Numbered from the stretch's first letter, positions 1 through 7,059 are shown. The stretch is 15,152 bases of DNA from Bacillota bacterium (GCA_023389275.1 JAEWEN010000069.1:1-15152); one strand, 5' to 3'. A program made the numbers and translations. Notes: generated by a model not told the origin, from the sequence alone.

Positions 1-2
1 GG

Positions 3-341
3 ATATTATTGGATCTTTACACAGTCTTTAGTCAAAAATCACAAAGACACCCTATAATTCATAAATCTAATTTTACATCTAATGAAGCAGCTAAAATAGC
101 TAAAGCTCTTGGAATAGACTTTTCTAAAGAAAGATTTGATTTAAATCAATTTACAATGGGAGTAAATACAGAATTAGAGCATGGTAGAAGATCTCCTGAA
201 ACAAATGTAACTAATGATAATCCAATTATAACTGGTAAAATTGCACTAGCCCACCTTAGAGAATTTCCTGATTATTATACTAGATTAAAAAAACTTGAAG
301 ACGAAGCAAGTGCTTATTGGTCTAAATCAAGATATTATTAA
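3..341 (+). CDS. DUF5661 family protein, 5' end cut by window edge
   Basis: This small soluble protein of unknown function matches my memory of the DUF5661 family in its core: ELEHG near the middle, TNVTNDNP, then TGKIALAHLREFPDYYTRL, ending in an acidic and aromatic tail. The reading frame is open to the window edge. A TTG lies at position 9, but only eight bases precede it and no ribosome site is visible, so the true start is probably outside the window. There is no signal peptide or membrane segment. The stop codon is followed at once by a hairpin terminator shared with the convergent kinase gene. The family has no established biochemical role that I know of, so no function is assigned. 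Confidence 0.75.
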   Translation: MLLDLYTVFSQKSQRHPIIHKSNFTSNEAAKIAKALGIDFSKERFDLNQFTMGVNTELEHGRRSPETNVTNDNPIITGKIALAHLREFPDYYTRLKKLEDEASAYWSKSRYY

Positions 342-350
342 GCAAAAGAA

Positions 351-386
351 AAAGAGATACATAAAAATTTATGTATCTCTTTTTAA
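351..386. terminator. bidirectional intrinsic terminator
   Basis: A perfect 15-base inverted repeat (AAAGAGATACATAAA at 351-365 and its complement at 368-382) is flanked by A-rich sequence on the left and T-rich sequence on the right, so it can end transcription from both sides. It serves the DUF5661 gene and the kinase gene; the kinase stop codon (383-385) directly abuts the right arm. Confidence 0.85.
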
Positions 387-2479
387 TATACATTTAGCTC
401 ATATATATCTGAAAACTCTATATTTATTCTATCAACATTTATTTCTTTATTTTCATCTAAAACAGGTAATAAATTTTCTTGTACCAGCTTTCTACATGGC
501 ATGTTTATTATAAACTCGCTACCTTTTCCAAGTTCACTCTCTAATTTAATTGTTCCACCATGCTTTTCTATTATAGTTTTTACAAGTGCCAATCCTATAC
601 CACTACCTTCCTTTTCTCTTCTTAAAGTAGAATCTACCTGCCTAAATCTTTCAAATACTATATCTGCCTTATCTTTAGGTATACCAATTCCAGTATCTTT
701 TACAGAGATAGATATATAATCATTTTTATCCAGTATAGTTACTTCTATTTTCCCATTTTCACTGGTAAACTTAATTGCATTTGATAATAAATTTAGCATT
801 ACTCTTTCTAGCTGCTCACTATCACAGGCAATTATTTTTTCTTCTATTTCTGTATCAAAAACAAGACTAATATTTTTGCTTTTAACATAATCTGCTACAG
901 ACAAAGTAATCTCTTCAATAACAGAAACAATGTTGTGATTTTTTAAGTTCATTTCTGTATAACCAGAGTCAATTTTAGTAATATCTATAAGATTGTTACT
1001 AAGCTTTATAAGCCTAAAACAATTTTGTTTCATTATATTAATATACTTACTAGATGAAAGAAGCTTTATCTTATCCTCTTCATTTTTACTTATTGTTGAT
1101 ACTAATTGTATAACCCCTAATATAATATTTATTGGGGTTTTAAGTTCATGTGATACTGTACAGAAAAAGTTAGTTCTCAGCTCATCAAATTCTTTCATTT
1201 TTTCTATAGATGCTTGTCTAATTTGAACTTGTTTTTCTAATTCTTGAATCTTAAATTTTTCTGTAATGTCACGACATGTTATTAACCTTCCCTTTATTGT
1301 ATTGTTATAAGAAAAAGGTATTGAAAATATTTCTATTTTTTTATTGTTTATCATATATATATATTTTATATACTTACCATTTTGTTCCCACTCTCTTTTA
1401 ACATCAGATAAAAATTCTTCTTTATTTGTCACTCTACTACTTACATAATTTATAATATCTTTATTTGTTGTATAACCTTTTTTAAATGGTATATCTAGAG
1501 TATCTATAAACTGTTTATTAATATGTATTACTTCGTCATTTTCACTTACTACTAATACTCCATCAACAACAGAATCTAATATTGCATTTAACAATCTTTT
1601 TTTACTTTGTTTCTCTTCACACTCTATTTCAAGCTTTTTAAGTAGTATCTCTAAATCCTTATTTTTATCTGACAATACATTATTTAAATTCTTCAAAGAA
1701 AAGTAAGGCTCTTGTAGGCTATATTTAACTATGTCATTGTATATACATATGTAGGATAAAAGCTGAAATATATGGGCAAAAATACTATAGCTATCTTCAG
1801 AAGAATGAGAAAATATAAATAGTATTTCATAGATTATTATAAATAATATAGCAAGACCTAAACTTTTATCCTCCCTTTTAGGGTTTACCTTATTTTGTTT
1901 AGAAAGTAGTATTAAACTAATAAGTAAAATCATTAAATTTATATATCTAGATACTAAATTAAAATTTGTAAATCCTATACTTTCTATATAACTATCAGGA
2001 AAAACATTTAAAAATAATATAGAAATAACAGAAGCCACTAATATAGCTATATATAAATATGATATTTTCATTAAATCGACTTTTTTATTTTTCAGTAAAA
2101 AGTACGCTAGTATAGATATGCTTTGCATATATCTACCTACATCCCAAAGTTCTATAGATGTATTAAAAGTAAAGTTTTTAAAAACAGTTATTTCTCTATA
2201 TGAAAATAAGTGTAATAAATCTAAAATTGCTACAAATCCAAAGGCTATTCCTAAAAATATCATTCTTTTATTATCTATTAATTTATAAGTATTAACGCAT
2301 AATACAAGCATAACAAGACCTATTATTGTAGAAAGGTTTTCAACTATAATGTGATATAACTGAAAATTTTTATAACCTAAATATAGGGTTGCACTAATTA
2401 AAATTAAATAAAAAAATAACTTAAAATATGATTTATTTGTAGAACATACACTTGTTTCTTGAGCAATAAAATCTTTCAT
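383..2479 (-). CDS. membrane sensor histidine kinase, MASE3-PAS-HisKA-HATPase
   Basis: A 698-residue sensor kinase that autophosphorylates a histidine in response to an unknown signal. Residues about 20-260 hold roughly seven hydrophobic segments resembling the MASE3 membrane sensor domain (LLHLFSYREITVF near 88-100, then ELWDVGRYMQS). A short coiled linker (about 268-297) leads to a PAS domain (about 298-405). HisKA carries the phosphoacceptor in TVSHELKTP (His444). The ATPase domain shows the N box (NLLSNAIKF, 563-571), G1 (DTGIGI, 595-600), F box (FERF, 609-612) and G2 (GSGIGL, 625-630), so all catalytic motifs are present. The ATG is supported by AGGAG seven bases upstream. No response regulator gene is adjacent, so it is an orphan kinase. 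The ligand is not predictable, and an extra tail of about 35 residues follows the ATPase domain. Confidence 0.93.
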   Translation of the reverse strand: MKDFIAQETSVCSTNKSYFKLFFYLILISATLYLGYKNFQLYHIIVENLSTIIGLVMLVLCVNTYKLIDNKRMIFLGIAFGFVAILDLLHLFSYREITVFKNFTFNTSIELWDVGRYMQSISILAYFLLKNKKVDLMKISYLYIAILVASVISILFLNVFPDSYIESIGFTNFNLVSRYINLMILLISLILLSKQNKVNPKREDKSLGLAILFIIIYEILFIFSHSSEDSYSIFAHIFQLLSYICIYNDIVKYSLQEPYFSLKNLNNVLSDKNKDLEILLKKLEIECEEKQSKKRLLNAILDSVVDGVLVVSENDEVIHINKQFIDTLDIPFKKGYTTNKDIINYVSSRVTNKEEFLSDVKREWEQNGKYIKYIYMINNKKIEIFSIPFSYNNTIKGRLITCRDITEKFKIQELEKQVQIRQASIEKMKEFDELRTNFFCTVSHELKTPINIILGVIQLVSTISKNEEDKIKLLSSSKYINIMKQNCFRLIKLSNNLIDITKIDSGYTEMNLKNHNIVSVIEEITLSVADYVKSKNISLVFDTEIEEKIIACDSEQLERVMLNLLSNAIKFTSENGKIEVTILDKNDYISISVKDTGIGIPKDKADIVFERFRQVDSTLRREKEGSGIGLALVKTIIEKHGGTIKLESELGKGSEFIINMPCRKLVQENLLPVLDENKEINVDRINIEFSDIYELNVY

Positions 2480-2521
2480 TTTTTTCTCCTATAGACAAAG
2501 TATTTTTTACATTTATTGGTT

Positions 2522-2549
2522 ATTATATCATATTTCATATTTTATAACA
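2522..2549 (-). promoter_or_regulatory. probable sigma-A promoter of the kinase gene
   Basis: On the minus strand an extended -10 (TGATATAAT; TATAAT at 2522-2527) lies 16 bases downstream of a weak -35 (TGTTAT at 2544-2549). The promoter is about 45 bases from the kinase start codon. The TG extension would compensate for the poor -35. Confidence 0.5.
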
Positions 2550-2756
2550 GCTATTTCACATAATAATACCTTATTTGCGAAAATTTTTAATAATTCGTCT
2601 TTTTAAACTAGCATTTAAATTTAATATGTAAAATCTAATATTATTATTTAATTTTTTACTATAAATATTAAAAATAATAAATAAATTACCTTTATATAAA
2701 TATTAAAATATAATTTATCTATTTTTTTCTATATAACTATTTGTATTTTAAATAAA
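2550..2756. other. AT-rich gap between kinase and phosphoesterase genes
   Basis: This part of the 2480-2793 intergenic stretch is almost entirely A and T with short poly-A and poly-T runs. I see no open frame with a ribosome site, no RNA gene and no long repeat. The gap otherwise contains only the kinase promoter at one end and the phosphoesterase terminator at the other. Confidence 0.6.
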
Positions 2757-2789
2757 AAAGAGTTTGTATATTTTAACCACAAACTCTTT
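2750..2789 (-). terminator. terminator of the metallophosphoesterase gene
   Basis: Inverted repeat AAAGAGTTTGT (2757-2767) and ACAAACTCTTT (2779-2789) with an 11-base loop. Read on the minus strand, the stem is followed by CTTTTTTATT, a good U-tract. It begins four bases after the phosphoesterase stop codon. Confidence 0.85.
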
Positions 2790-2793
2790 AAAA

Positions 2794-3633
2794 CTATCTT
2801 ATATCTATACTAACAATTTCAGGTCTATTAAAAAGTCTTAGAGGAAATCTACTAGGGCCTAGTCCTCTACTTACTATCAATGTATTCTTTTCTTTATAAA
2901 GTCCTCCTGTATATTTAGGTAAAATCCCTTGTCCCGGAGCATAAAGTCCTCCTATAAAAGGAAATCTAAACTGTCCACCATGTGCATGACCAGATAGCAT
3001 TAAATCAAAATCATAATTTTTATAAGACATTTCTCCAATTAAAGAAAAATTTTCTGGATAATGTGATAAAACTATTTTTATACCATCTTCTAATTCTAAC
3101 TTATTAAAAAGATTGCTATAATCTTTATACTCATAAATCCCTTTTTTACGTTTTTTATAATCATCTCTAGATGCTTGATTTTCATCAAGGCCTAATATAT
3201 TTATTTTGTTTCCTTTTATAACTATACTATCTATTTCATTAATTAAAACACTTATTTTAAGGTCTTTAAGCCTGTTTATTATTTCATTTAAACCCTTAAG
3301 TCTATGTTCATGGTTTCCAAGTATATAGTAAACTTTAGCTATAGAATCTAGTTTCTTTAAAAGTGTAATCATTTTTTCAATGTTTTTACCATCTGTATTT
3401 ATAAGATCACCTGTTATAACAATTAAATCTGGCTTTAACTTTTTTATTTTCTTTATTAAATTTTTATTGTCTACCCCAAATTCTTTACTATGAATATCTG
3501 ATAAGTGAATTATTTTAAAAGGATTTTCAACATTAAGTTTTACTTTAAGTTTATTTATATGTAGAATATTATTTTCATAATAAAAAAATATTAATATAAA
3601 AACTATTAATATTGCTGTAATTAAATACTCCAT
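2794..3633 (-). CDS. membrane-anchored metallophosphoesterase (YkuE/YaeI-like)
   Basis: A calcineurin-type phosphoesterase with one N-terminal hydrophobic anchor, so the catalytic domain probably faces outward at the membrane. Counting from the chosen start, the dinuclear metal ligands are visible in order: D46 and H48 (LSDIH), D76 (TGDL), N107 and H108 (LGNHEH), H191 (LSHYPE), and H216 and H218 (SGHAHGGQ). The C-terminal region (FPFIGGLYAPGQG, SRGLG.S.FP.R.FNRPE) is typical of the YkuE-like group, some members of which act on lipid-linked substrates; the substrate here is unknown. An upstream ATG at 3642 is only bases from AGGAG, while the ATG at 3633 has a 9-base spacing, so I prefer 3633 (279 residues). 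It is a single gene with its own terminator. Confidence 0.9.
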   Translation of the reverse strand: MEYLITAILIVFILIFFYYENNILHINKLKVKLNVENPFKIIHLSDIHSKEFGVDNKNLIKKIKKLKPDLIVITGDLINTDGKNIEKMITLLKKLDSIAKVYYILGNHEHRLKGLNEIINRLKDLKISVLINEIDSIVIKGNKINILGLDENQASRDDYKKRKKGIYEYKDYSNLFNKLELEDGIKIVLSHYPENFSLIGEMSYKNYDFDLMLSGHAHGGQFRFPFIGGLYAPGQGILPKYTGGLYKEKNTLIVSRGLGPSRFPLRLFNRPEIVSIDIR

Positions 3634-3664
3634 TGTTTTCATCTCCTATAAAACTGTTAAAACA

Positions 3665-3670
3665 ACTATA
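3665..3670 (-). promoter_or_regulatory. possible extended -10 for the phosphoesterase gene
   Basis: The minus strand reads TGATATAGT, an extended -10 (TATAGT), about 30 bases before the phosphoesterase start and just after the azoreductase terminator. No convincing -35 is visible at the expected spacing. Confidence 0.35.
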
Positions 3671-3691
3671 TCATAAAGTTTTAAAGCATAA

Positions 3692-3728
3692 TACTAAAAA
3701 AGAGGTAGAAAAACATCTACCTCTTTTT
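3692..3728 (-). terminator. terminator of the azoreductase gene
   Basis: A 13-base inverted repeat (AAAAAGAGGTAGA at 3697-3709, complement at 3716-3728) with a 6-base loop. On the minus strand it ends in a run of T. It lies 12 bases past the azoreductase stop and separates it from the phosphoesterase gene. Confidence 0.85.
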
Positions 3729-3740
3729 AAAAATTATATA

Positions 3741-4343
3741 TTAAAATAATTTCGCCTTTTCATTAACATCGTTTATTGCATCTTCTATAACCTTATCTAC
3801 ATTTGTACTACTTACATCTAAGTTTTCCAGTGCATAAGTAGTAAAATCATGTATTCCAAGGAATCCAAAAATAGTTCTTAAATATTTATCTCCTAATTCA
3901 AATGCTGATAGTGGCTCTTTTGAGTACTCTCCACCTCTTGTAACAAAGTGAATTATTTTTTTATTATTACATAATCCTACAGGACCTTCAGCTGTATATT
4001 TAAATGTAATTCCACTTACAGTTATGTAATCTATATATGCTTTAAGTATTGCAGGAAAACTTAAATTCCAAAATGGTGCTGAAATTATAATTTTATCAGC
4101 TTCTAGAAATTGATATGCATATTTTAGAACTGGGTGGTTTTTACCTTCTCCTGGATCAACAGCATGGAAAGCTAAGTCTTCTGGCTTTAAAAAGTCTATA
4201 TTTTCATTATATAAATCTAAAACTATAACTTCATCATTTGGATGGCTTTCCTTATATGATTTAACAAAACTATCTGAAACCTTAAAAGTTCTTGATACTC
4301 CTTCTGGCTTTGCATTTGCTTTTATATATAACACTTTACTCAT
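3741..4343 (-). CDS. azoR: FMN-dependent NADH-azoreductase
   Basis: A flavodoxin-fold oxidoreductase of the AzoR/AcpD family, which reduces azo compounds and quinones with NADH through FMN in the cytoplasm. Family signatures are KANAKPEGVSRT near the N terminus (FMN phosphate loop), APFWNLSFPAILKAYID (isoalloxazine contact), GITFKYTAEGPVGL, and TRGGEYSKEP in the middle; the length (200 residues) is normal. A GTG at 4352 lies inside the ribosome site itself, while the ATG at 4343 follows AAGGAAG by 8 bases, so 4343 is the start. It is divergent from a HxlR regulator, an arrangement often seen where the regulator senses quinone or electrophile stress and controls the reductase; that control is inferred. 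Confidence 0.93.
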   Translation of the reverse strand: MSKVLYIKANAKPEGVSRTFKVSDSFVKSYKESHPNDEVIVLDLYNENIDFLKPEDLAFHAVDPGEGKNHPVLKYAYQFLEADKIIISAPFWNLSFPAILKAYIDYITVSGITFKYTAEGPVGLCNNKKIIHFVTRGGEYSKEPLSAFELGDKYLRTIFGFLGIHDFTTYALENLDVSSTNVDKVIEDAINDVNEKAKLF

Positions 4344-4384
4344 TATAAACACTTCCTTAAAAATTAATTAATAGATATAATATA

Positions 4385-4412
4385 ATAATACTACTAAAGA
4401 ATATTTTTACAA
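4385..4412 (-). promoter_or_regulatory. probable promoter of azoR
   Basis: Minus-strand -35 TTGTAA (4407-4412) and -10 TATTAT (4385-4390) with a 16-base spacer, about 40 bases from the azoR start. The run of TAT repeats leaves the exact -10 uncertain. An inverted-repeat half-site abuts the -35. Confidence 0.45.
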
Positions 4413-4453
4413 TTAGGCACTTTTTTTATGCATAGTACCTAAAAAGATACCTA
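4413..4453. promoter_or_regulatory. candidate HxlR operator
   Basis: TTAGGCAC (4413-4420) and GTACCTAA (4435-4442) form an inverted repeat with seven of eight positions matching. Their centres are 22 bases apart, two helical turns. A further TACCTA (4448-4453) repeats the right half-site (4436-4441) 12 bases downstream and runs into the regulator's ribosome site. The position between the divergent azoR and HxlR genes fits an operator controlling both; binding is inferred. Confidence 0.4.
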
Positions 4454-4469
4454 GGAGGGATTTAAAATA
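4453..4469 (+). promoter_or_regulatory. ribosome site that points to an ATA start for HxlR
   Basis: AGGAGGGA begins at 4453 and an in-frame ATA lies at 4467, eight bases after AGGAGG. The first in-frame ATG (4491) is 32 bases after it, too far for this site to serve it. A five-codon frame (ATG at 4477, TGA at 4492-4494) overlaps that ATG. Confidence 0.5.
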
Positions 4470-4871
4470 AAAAAACATGAAGATTGTTATATGAAAGAAC
4501 ACTGCCTAAAATATAATACATGTCCTATGACACTAGTTCAAAGAATTCTTTCAGGAAAATGGAAAATATTAATTTTATGGTATTTAAGCTATAAAGAACT
4601 ACGTTTTTCTGAAATAAGAAGAAAACTACCTAATGTTACTCAAAAAATGATAACTCAACATTTAAGAAGTCTAGAAGAAGATAAGCTAATATATAGAACA
4701 GTTTATCCTGTTGTTCCTCCAAAAGTTGAATATGGATTAACTGAACTTGGTAAAAAAATCATGCCTATTTTAGAAATGATGCATAAATTTGGTGCTGAGT
4801 ATTTAGAAGAAAACTATGGAGATTCAGCTCTTGACAGCAGTGTAACTAGAATAGATAGTTTTAAAAAATAA
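4467..4871 (+). CDS. HxlR-family transcriptional regulator
   Basis: A small winged-helix DNA-binding repressor or activator of the HxlR (YodB/HypR-like) family. The signature ILSGKWKILILWYLS is followed by LRFSEIRRKLPNVTQKMITQHLRSLEEDKLI (recognition helix) and the wing VYPVVPPKVEYGLTELG. Two cysteines (in EHCLKYNTC) precede the domain; related YodB-type proteins sense quinones or electrophiles through an N-terminal cysteine. The first ATG in frame is at 4491 (126 residues), but the only strong ribosome site fits an ATA at 4467 (134 residues, adding IKKHEDCY with a third cysteine). I report the longer form with reservation about the start. It is divergent from azoR, its likely target. Confidence 0.88.
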   Translation: MKKHEDCYMKEHCLKYNTCPMTLVQRILSGKWKILILWYLSYKELRFSEIRRKLPNVTQKMITQHLRSLEEDKLIYRTVYPVVPPKVEYGLTELGKKIMPILEMMHKFGAEYLEENYGDSALDSSVTRIDSFKK

Positions 4872-4902
4872 AACCTCTTAGAAAATTTCTAAGAGGTTTT
4901 CC
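4870..4902 (+). terminator. terminator of the HxlR gene
   Basis: A near-perfect inverted repeat (AAAACCTCTTAGAAA from 4870, complement ending 4900) overlaps the stop codon. The T-tract after the stem is short (TTTTCCTATTT). Confidence 0.8.
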
Positions 4903-4943
4903 TATTTATGTAAGAAAATCAAATATGTTTTCGTTTATATATA

Positions 4944-4955
4944 TAGTAGCTACTA
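4944..4955. repeat. 12-base perfect palindrome upstream of the sigma gene
   Basis: TAGTAGCTACTA is self-complementary and lies about 28 bases before the sigma-factor start. It could be a small operator or a chance palindrome. No clear -35/-10 pair for the sigma gene is visible around it. Confidence 0.3.
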
Positions 4956-4982
4956 AACCACTAATGAAAGGAGATAAATGTT

Positions 4983-5573
4983 TTGAAAATAAGTGAAACC
5001 AATTTACCAAAGCAACTTCAGAAAAAGAATATTAAAGCTCTAGATTTTTTAGTTGATAATTATAGCAACTTATTATACAAAGTTATATTTAATGTTTTAG
5101 GTTCTTATAAAGATAAAGGAATTATAGAAGAATGCTTAAATGATGTATTTTTAAGTATATGGGATAATGCAAATATGTTTTCAGGAAAACCTGAAAAATT
5201 TGTTAACTGGATTTGTATAATATCTAAATATAAATCAATAGACTATCAAAGAAAATTATCTAAAAATAATGAATTAGTTAATATTGATAACTGTAATATT
5301 CCTTGTGACTTAACTCCTGAGGACATAATACTTGCTAATGAATCTCGCGATGAAATGCTTAGGTATATTAATGAAATGAATGATATAGATAAAAAAATCT
5401 TTTTAATGAGATTTTATCTTAAAGAAAGTATTAATGACATAGCCTTTAAGCTTAACATATCAAGAAATGTTGTTGATACAAGACTTTATAGAGGTAAAAA
5501 ATTACTTAAACAAAAATTAGAGTCTTCTAAAAAGGAGGAAAATATTAATGAAGGATATATACAAACACTTTAA
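4983..5573 (+). CDS. ECF-type RNA polymerase sigma factor
   Basis: A 196-residue sigma-70 family protein with only regions 2 and 4. Region 2 (about 20-92) includes ECLNDVFLSIWDN and NWICIISKYKSIDYQRK, the core-binding and -10 recognition part. Region 4 (about 126-178) includes the helix-turn-helix ESINDIAFKLNISRNVVDTRLYRGKKLL. It starts at TTG, nine bases after AAAGGAG; a nearer ATG (4978) opens a two-codon out-of-frame frame whose TGA overlaps the TTG. Its 3' end overlaps the next gene by 26 bases, the usual arrangement for a sigma factor with its membrane anti-sigma. The signal and regulon cannot be read from this window; autoregulation is likely by analogy only. Confidence 0.92.
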   Translation: MKISETNLPKQLQKKNIKALDFLVDNYSNLLYKVIFNVLGSYKDKGIIEECLNDVFLSIWDNANMFSGKPEKFVNWICIISKYKSIDYQRKLSKNNELVNIDNCNIPCDLTPEDIILANESRDEMLRYINEMNDIDKKIFLMRFYLKESINDIAFKLNISRNVVDTRLYRGKKLLKQKLESSKKEENINEGYIQTL

Positions 5574-6549
5574 TAATATAGACTTTAACGTTGAAGATAT
5601 TAACTTAACTAATGCTGAAATAGATGATATAACTAAAAAAAGATTAAAAAATAATTTAAGAAACTCAATAAAACTCCAAAAACCTAAAAAAATATTTAAA
5701 ATAAGTGTTGCGGTATTCATAGCCTCTTTTATAGCTTTATTTTCTATAGGATTTTTAAGTTCTTCATTTACTGCTTTTGCTGATAATATACCTGTGCTTA
5801 ATTCTTTATTTGAAAAATTTAATACAAGTTATGGAGGGAATTTTAAAGACTATACTCAAGTTATAAACAAATCTCAAAAAGATAAAGGATTTGAAGTTAC
5901 AATAAATGAAGTAGCTATGGATGATTTTAGCTTTAAGTTAATTTATACTATAAAAACAGATAAAAAAATAAGTGAAATAAAAAAATCTCCCTCATTTCCT
6001 CATACTATGGGAAAAACTATAAGTTTAAATAATAAAGGGTTTCTTTGCGGGCCTAAAAGCACCTATGAAATAATTGATGATTATACTATAAGATCAATAG
6101 ATGACTATGATATATATAAACAAAACATACCTAAAAACTTTAACATAAAAATTAAATTTAACAAGATAAATGCTATAGAAGGAAACTGGAATTTTGAGTT
6201 TAATTCTTCTAAGGAAAAAATATCTACATCTACAAAAACATTTAGTTTTAATAAAAAAATACATACATATAATTTTGATAATAAAAAAATAGTATTTACT
6301 ATTAAAAAAGTTAGTTTTTCTCCTATAGCTACTACTATATATTCTAGGTCATTTAATTGTTTTGATTTTTCCAGATTAAAACTTAAAGATGAAAAAGGCA
6401 ATCCTATTGAAATAATAGCTGGTAGTAATATTACAGAAGGCTTTTTGTATCAAGGAGTATATAAGTCTAGGCCTATGAAAGAAATACCTGAAAAAATAAT
6501 AATTGAAAACGAAAATAATGAGTTTTTAGAAGAGTTAATACTTAAATAA
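5548..6549 (+). CDS. DUF4179 membrane anti-sigma factor
   Basis: A probable anti-sigma factor for the overlapping upstream sigma gene. The N-terminal 45 residues are cytoplasmic and charged, followed by one transmembrane segment (about 50-72, ISVAVFIASFIALFSIGFL) and the AFADNIPVLNSLFEKF motif that opens the extracytoplasmic DUF4179 region. The remaining roughly 240 residues form a beta-rich outer domain, with a C-terminal part resembling the DUF5643 module commonly paired with DUF4179. The ATG has a strong AAGGAGG site nine bases upstream, located inside the sigma gene, so the two are co-transcribed and probably translationally coupled. In this family the anti-sigma holds the sigma factor at the membrane until a surface signal releases it; the signal is unknown here. 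Confidence 0.85.
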   Translation: MKDIYKHFNNIDFNVEDINLTNAEIDDITKKRLKNNLRNSIKLQKPKKIFKISVAVFIASFIALFSIGFLSSSFTAFADNIPVLNSLFEKFNTSYGGNFKDYTQVINKSQKDKGFEVTINEVAMDDFSFKLIYTIKTDKKISEIKKSPSFPHTMGKTISLNNKGFLCGPKSTYEIIDDYTIRSIDDYDIYKQNIPKNFNIKIKFNKINAIEGNWNFEFNSSKEKISTSTKTFSFNKKIHTYNFDNKKIVFTIKKVSFSPIATTIYSRSFNCFDFSRLKLKDEKGNPIEIIAGSNITEGFLYQGVYKSRPMKEIPEKIIIENENNEFLEELILK

Positions 6550-6579
6550 TAAAAGGCTATGTTAATCATAGCCTTTTAT
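6549..6579. terminator. bidirectional terminator, overlaps a stop codon
   Basis: A perfect inverted repeat (ATAAAAGGCTATG at 6549-6561, complement at 6567-6579) with a 5-base loop. It ends the sigma/anti-sigma operon. The stop codon of the convergent DUF1648 gene (6576-6578) lies inside the right arm. Confidence 0.8.
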
Positions 6580-6911
6580 ATAATTCTAATATAAGTAAAT
6601 ATATATATTAAAGATACAACTATAAGTACTGTTGTATTTATTATGCTAACTCTTTTTTGTCTCACAAGTATAAAATTTGTAAAAAGAACTATTGTTGGTA
6701 TTACCCAAACTCCAATTATACTTGGAAGAGTATAATTTACACTTCCATCAAAAGACCACTGCATAGGCATATTCTTTGGAAGAAATATTAATATAATAGC
6801 TGAAAAGCAATATAAAAATGCAGTTATTATATAATTTATTTTTATTAAACTATCTCTATTTTCTGTGTATGTTTCTGCTAAAACTCTTTGTAAAAATGTC
6901 CTAATAAATAT
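6576..6911 (-). CDS. small DUF1648-type membrane protein, non-canonical start
   Basis: A protein of about 111 residues with three hydrophobic segments (about 26-46, 63-83 and 89-109 counted from the chosen start). Between the first two is LPKNMPMQWSFDGSVN, the hallmark of the DUF1648 domain (family pattern LP..IP.HW...G). Larger DUF1648 proteins include SdpI-like immunity proteins; this one has only the single domain. A GTG at 6920 lies inside the Shine-Dalgarno sequence and cannot sensibly be the start. The codon eight bases after AAGGAAG is ATA (6911-6909), exactly where azoR has its ATG. The next in-frame ATG is past the first membrane segment. Function is unknown; a role in resistance or immunity would be guesswork. 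Confidence 0.72.
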   Translation of the reverse strand: MFIRTFLQRVLAETYTENRDSLIKINYIITAFLYCFSAIILIFLPKNMPMQWSFDGSVNYTLPSIIGVWVIPTIVLFTNFILVRQKRVSIINTTVLIVVSLIYIFTYIRII

Positions 6912-6926
6912 GTCTATCACTTCCTT
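6909..6926 (-). promoter_or_regulatory. ribosome site that points to an ATA start for the DUF1648 gene
   Basis: AAGGAAGTGAT (6926 to 6916, minus strand) differs at one base from the full complement of the 16S rRNA tail (AAGGAGGTGAT). An in-frame ATA follows AAGGAAG after eight bases. The only conventional start nearby, GTG at 6920-6918, is part of the site itself. Confidence 0.5.
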
Positions 6927-6960
6927 ATTATAAAAGTTTAATCCTATTTATTCCATAATG

Positions 6961-6989
6961 ATTATATCATGTAAAAACTAATTTGTAAA
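6961..6989 (-). promoter_or_regulatory. sigma-A promoter of the DUF1648 gene
   Basis: On the minus strand, -35 TTTACA (6984-6989), a 17-base spacer and -10 TATAAT (6961-6966) with a TG extension. The promoter is about 35 bases upstream of the ribosome site. Its good quality argues that the gene is expressed. Confidence 0.65.
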
Positions 6990-7030
6990 ACTATTCAGAA
7001 CTTTCTTTTAATTAATTTTTTGTAAGAAAA

Positions 7031-7059
7031 TTGATATTGTTATTATATTATATTAAAAT
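7031..7059 (+). promoter_or_regulatory. possible promoter of the alarmone synthetase gene
   Basis: -35 TTGATA (7031-7036), 17-base spacer and -10 TAAAAT (7054-7059), about 50 bases before the start. The surrounding TAT repeats allow other -10 choices. Confidence 0.4.

Noticed and set aside
501..1226. Plus-strand open frames inside the kinase gene (501-719 and 993-1226)
   Set aside because: They are antisense to the conserved kinase domains, have no ribosome site and no family resemblance.
4344..4352. GTG start for azoR at 4352
   Set aside because: The GTG overlaps the Shine-Dalgarno sequence; the ATG at 4343 has ideal spacing and matches the family's start.
5517..5720. Minus-strand frame across the sigma/anti-sigma junction
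   Set aside because: It is antisense to two well-supported overlapping genes and lacks a ribosome site.
6105..6401. Minus-strand frame inside the anti-sigma gene
   Set aside because: It is antisense to the DUF4179 protein and has low-complexity hydrophobic content typical of AT-rich shadows.
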